Below, in pieces: positions 59,153-64,000 of a DNA stretch of 64,000 nt; the stretch's first letter is position 1; every line of letters starts with the position of its first letter. The notes under the pieces were generated by a model that did no database searches, had not been told where the DNA came from, and saw nothing but the letters and a program-made list of their open reading frames with translations. The translations under genes and the position numbers were made by a program. Location of the stretch: contig NZ_CP055157.1 in assembly GCF_013367775.1 (NCBI RefSeq), forward strand, positions 1,338,501 to 1,402,500, read 5' to 3'. The DNA is from Microbulbifer sp. YPW1 (lineage in GTDB: Bacteria > Pseudomonadota > Gammaproteobacteria > Pseudomonadales > Cellvibrionaceae).

Positions 59153-60004
59153 GTGAAGGATTTGCACGTAGGCGCGGTTCAAATGGTGAGCGGAGATAGT
59201 GTTGCCGACAATCTCGACAGGGCCCAGGCACTGTTGAGAACAGCCGCGGAGGCCGGCGCAGAGCTGGTGTTACTCCCGGAAAACTTTGCACATCTCTCGG
59301 ATCGCGGCAGCTACGCAGCAGCCGAACACTTCGCTGAGGACGGCGTCGCCGATGAAACGCAGCAGCCAATTCAGGCCGCTCTTAGTCGCTGGGCAAAGGA
59401 GCTCGGTATCTGGTTGATTGCCGGTGCCATACCACTGCTTGAGCGCCCTGATGGCTCTCCGGTTGAGGGGAAACGCAACCGCTCGGCCTGCCTGGTCCAC
59501 GACGACCGCGGACAGCTTTGCGCCCGCTACGACAAGATACATTTATTCGACGTGGACGTCGCCGACGCGGCGGGACGCTATCGTGAATCGAACTCTATCG
59601 AGCCCGGTACCCATACCAGTGTTGTCGATACCCCGTGGACGAAGCTCGGTCTGAGTATCTGCTTCGATCTGCGCTTTCCGGAACTCTTCAGAGTACTGGC
59701 TACCCGGGGTGCAGAGGTTTTGCTGGTACCCGCCGCATTTACCCACACTACAGGCCAGGCACACTGGAAAACCCTGTTACAGGCGCGCGCAATTGAAAAT
59801 GGCTGTTACGTCATTGCAGCAAACCAGGGCGGACAGCACTCGGAGAAACGCAGGACCTGGGGACACTCTGTGATTATTGATCCCTGGGGAGACGTGCTGG
59901 CAGAAGCTGGCGAGGGCGAAGCTGTGATTACTGCAAAGCTCGATGGGGATAAGTTGGGGACAGTGCGGCACAACATGCCGGTACTCGATATGCGCCGCCT
60001 GTAG
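59153..60004 (+). CDS. Carbon-nitrogen hydrolase (Nit1-type)
   Basis: A 283-residue nitrilase-superfamily amidase with the catalytic triad Glu43 (LLPENFAHL), Lys128 (RYDKIHLFD) and Cys170 (LSICFDLRFPE). The sequence is of the Nit1/YbeM group that hydrolyses deaminated glutathione, a metabolite repair job. GTG 59153 follows AAGGAG by 6 nt. The gene is convergent with the rRNA operon. Confidence 0.92.
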   Translation: MKDLHVGAVQMVSGDSVADNLDRAQALLRTAAEAGAELVLLPENFAHLSDRGSYAAAEHFAEDGVADETQQPIQAALSRWAKELGIWLIAGAIPLLERPDGSPVEGKRNRSACLVHDDRGQLCARYDKIHLFDVDVADAAGRYRESNSIEPGTHTSVVDTPWTKLGLSICFDLRFPELFRVLATRGAEVLLVPAAFTHTTGQAHWKTLLQARAIENGCYVIAANQGGQHSEKRRTWGHSVIIDPWGDVLAEAGEGEAVITAKLDGDKLGTVRHNMPVLDMRRL

Positions 60005-60163
60005 CTAACAGGAAAAGGCGTTACTCACAGAATAACTGGATAGAGCTGTGGGTAAGTACGGGATATTGGATGTGAGTGGCGTGGTTGTTGGGTTGCGGAA
60101 AACGTTTAAAAAAGCGACGGTGTTTTTTTGGGCGGGTTTGGTTTTGTAGGGGTGTGTGGATAT

Positions 60164-60199
60164 AAAAAAAGGGCCACCCAAATGGGTGGCCCTTTCTTT
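60164..60199. terminator. Terminator between nitrilase and rRNA operon
   Basis: GGGCCACCC/GGGTGGCCC (60171-60192) with an AAAT loop, A7 on the left (T-run for the minus-strand rRNA) and TTTCTTTT on the right. Confidence 0.92.
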
Positions 60200-60208
60200 T
60201 ATTTAGAA

Positions 60209-60326
60209 GCCTGACGATGACCTACTCTCACATGGCGAAACACCACACTACCATCGGCGATACTGCGTTTCACTTCTGAGTTCGGCAAGGGATCAGGTGG
60301 TTCCACAGTTCTATGGTCGTCAGGCA
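60209..60326 (-). rRNA. rrf: 5S ribosomal RNA
   Basis: The reverse strand starts TGCCTGACGACCATAG and includes CCGAACTCAGAAGTGAAACG and the closing CATCGTCAGGC, the universal 5S core. Ends are set by the terminal helix TGCCTGACGA/TCGTCAGGC and are good to a few nt. Confidence 0.95.
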
Positions 60327-60537
60327 AACTGGCTTGGGTTGGCTTGGTCTTATGAGCTTGTGCTCTGCGCTGCCACTTGACTGTCCGTTTGCCACTGCTC
60401 TCGCAGTTAACAGTCAACCCAAATAAGTCGGTAAAACATTCTGTAGTAATACACCGCAAGAACTGTATGTCTCGTCTCGCGCACAATCCACTGATCGATC
60501 ATCTGATCAGTAATCGTTAGTAACCATCTCTGTTGTA

Positions 60538-63418
<2,881 letters not shown>

Positions 63419-63666
63419 ATACAACACAAACGACTACTAACGACTTTGTATCCAAACGCCGATAAACGTTTGAACACCGGATTGTGTGCTTGAGAGACAC
63501 ACATTTCTATTGAGTTGAGTATTGTTAGTACTCAACCTCGCCTTGCAGTGTATTACTACAAAATGTTTCACCTTGTTAAAGAGCATCTGATGTAAAAATC
63601 AGAAAGCTGAACTCTTATCTTTCGATAAAAAATCAGATTTCTGAGTTCTAATGTTGTGTCGGAAAA

Positions 63667-63742
63667 TGGTGGAGCTAAGCGGGATCGAACCGCTGACCTC
63701 TTGGATGCAAACCAAGCGCTCTCCCAGCTGAGCTATAGCCCC
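63667..63742 (-). tRNA. tRNA-Ala (TGC)
   Basis: A 76-nt cloverleaf: acceptor GGGGCTA/TAGCTCC, anticodon stem CTTGG/CCAAG with loop TTTGCAT (anticodon TGC), T-arm GGTTCGATCC and an encoded ACCA end. It reads GCN codons and lies in the rRNA spacer. Confidence 0.96.
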
Positions 63743-63785
63743 ATCTCAATAAGCACCCTTCAAAACCTTTCACTTTGAAGAATGT

Positions 63786-63866
63786 AAATTTCACGAATTG
63801 GTGTTTTCTGAATTCGCCGCATAGCCTGCTATGCAAGAATTCTGAAAGCGCCGAGTCGTGGAATTT
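63786..63866 (-). repeat. Long hairpin between tRNA-Ile and tRNA-Ala
   Basis: AAATTTCACGA (63786-63796) pairs with TCGTGGAATTT (63856-63866), then GGTGTTTTCTGAATTC with GAATTCTGAAAGCGCC using some G-U pairs, and a tip GCATAGC/GCTATGC (63819-63834). It is an almost complete 80-nt stem-loop, likely an RNase III processing element. Confidence 0.7.
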
Positions 63867-63867
63867 T

Positions 63868-63941
<74 letters not shown>

Positions 63942-64000
63942 AAAACTTTGTACCCCTGGGTAAACCACAGGGCACTAGACCCGCCCAACGGGCATCACTG
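63942..64000. other. 16S-tRNA-Ile spacer (partial)
   Basis: Start of the internal transcribed spacer on the 16S side; the 16S gene is outside the window. No further feature. Confidence 0.6.

Overview
The window is GC-rich chromosomal DNA from a gammaproteobacterium. Gene order around argH, algZ/algR, cyaY-lptM-lysA-dapF-DUF484-xerC, sutA-glnK-amtB and ubiK-comM resembles the Pseudomonas chromosome. The marine flavour (TonB receptor, large secreted protease) and sequence style suggest a Cellvibrionales-type organism such as Microbulbifer; that genus guess is inference only.

Layout. 1-2.6 kb: the start of a YggS-like gene, then pilT and pilU (type IV pilus retraction ATPases) separated by a large nested palindrome. 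2.7-8 kb: a lipoprotein amidohydrolase, an AlgR/AlgZ-type two-component pair, and argH. 8-10 kb: a possible phosphodiesterase remnant, a ribbon-helix-helix/SPFH pair with an operator-like repeat, and cyaY. 10-14.2 kb: the lptM-lysA-dapF-DUF484-xerC operon. 14.3-18.2 kb: a nitrogen block (sutA; porin-glnK-amtB-glnK behind a sigma-54-like promoter). 18.3-27.3 kb: ubiK, comM, a GNAT enzyme, a B3 metallo-beta-lactamase, small DUF genes, a permease, an XRE regulator, rep helicase and a small membrane protein. 27.4-33.5 kb: cytochrome c5, tRNA-Arg followed by degenerate copies of its own 3' end, a lipoprotein and a 1255-residue S8 protease. 34-41.2 kb: an MDR oxidoreductase, an AraC regulator, cyanide-insensitive oxidase cioAB with a 38-residue third subunit, and katG. 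41.6-49.5 kb: mtgA, a TonB receptor, a PhoD-like phosphatase, a quinone reductase and a VWA lipoprotein. 49.7-54.7 kb: a three-gene operon behind a LexA-type box. 54.8-60 kb: a DUF885 peptidase, an SDR, an outer-membrane transporter-like protein and a nitrilase. 60.2-64 kb: an rRNA operon on the minus strand (5S, 23S, tRNA-Ala, tRNA-Ile; 16S lies beyond the window).

The most interesting unit is 49671-54700. A near-consensus LexA operator precedes a FAN1-like VRR-NUC nuclease, an XPD/DinG-type helicase with an N-terminal Cas4/RecB-like nuclease domain, and an HExxH putative metallopeptidase. Together they look like an SOS-induced machine for crosslinked or protein-blocked DNA, reminiscent of the separate eukaryotic factors FAN1, FANCJ/DNA2 and SPRTN. 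Other notable points are a tRNA-Ile gene without an encoded CCA that abuts a long spacer hairpin, a TonB-box-like motif inside a VWA lipoprotein, and several operator-like repeats.
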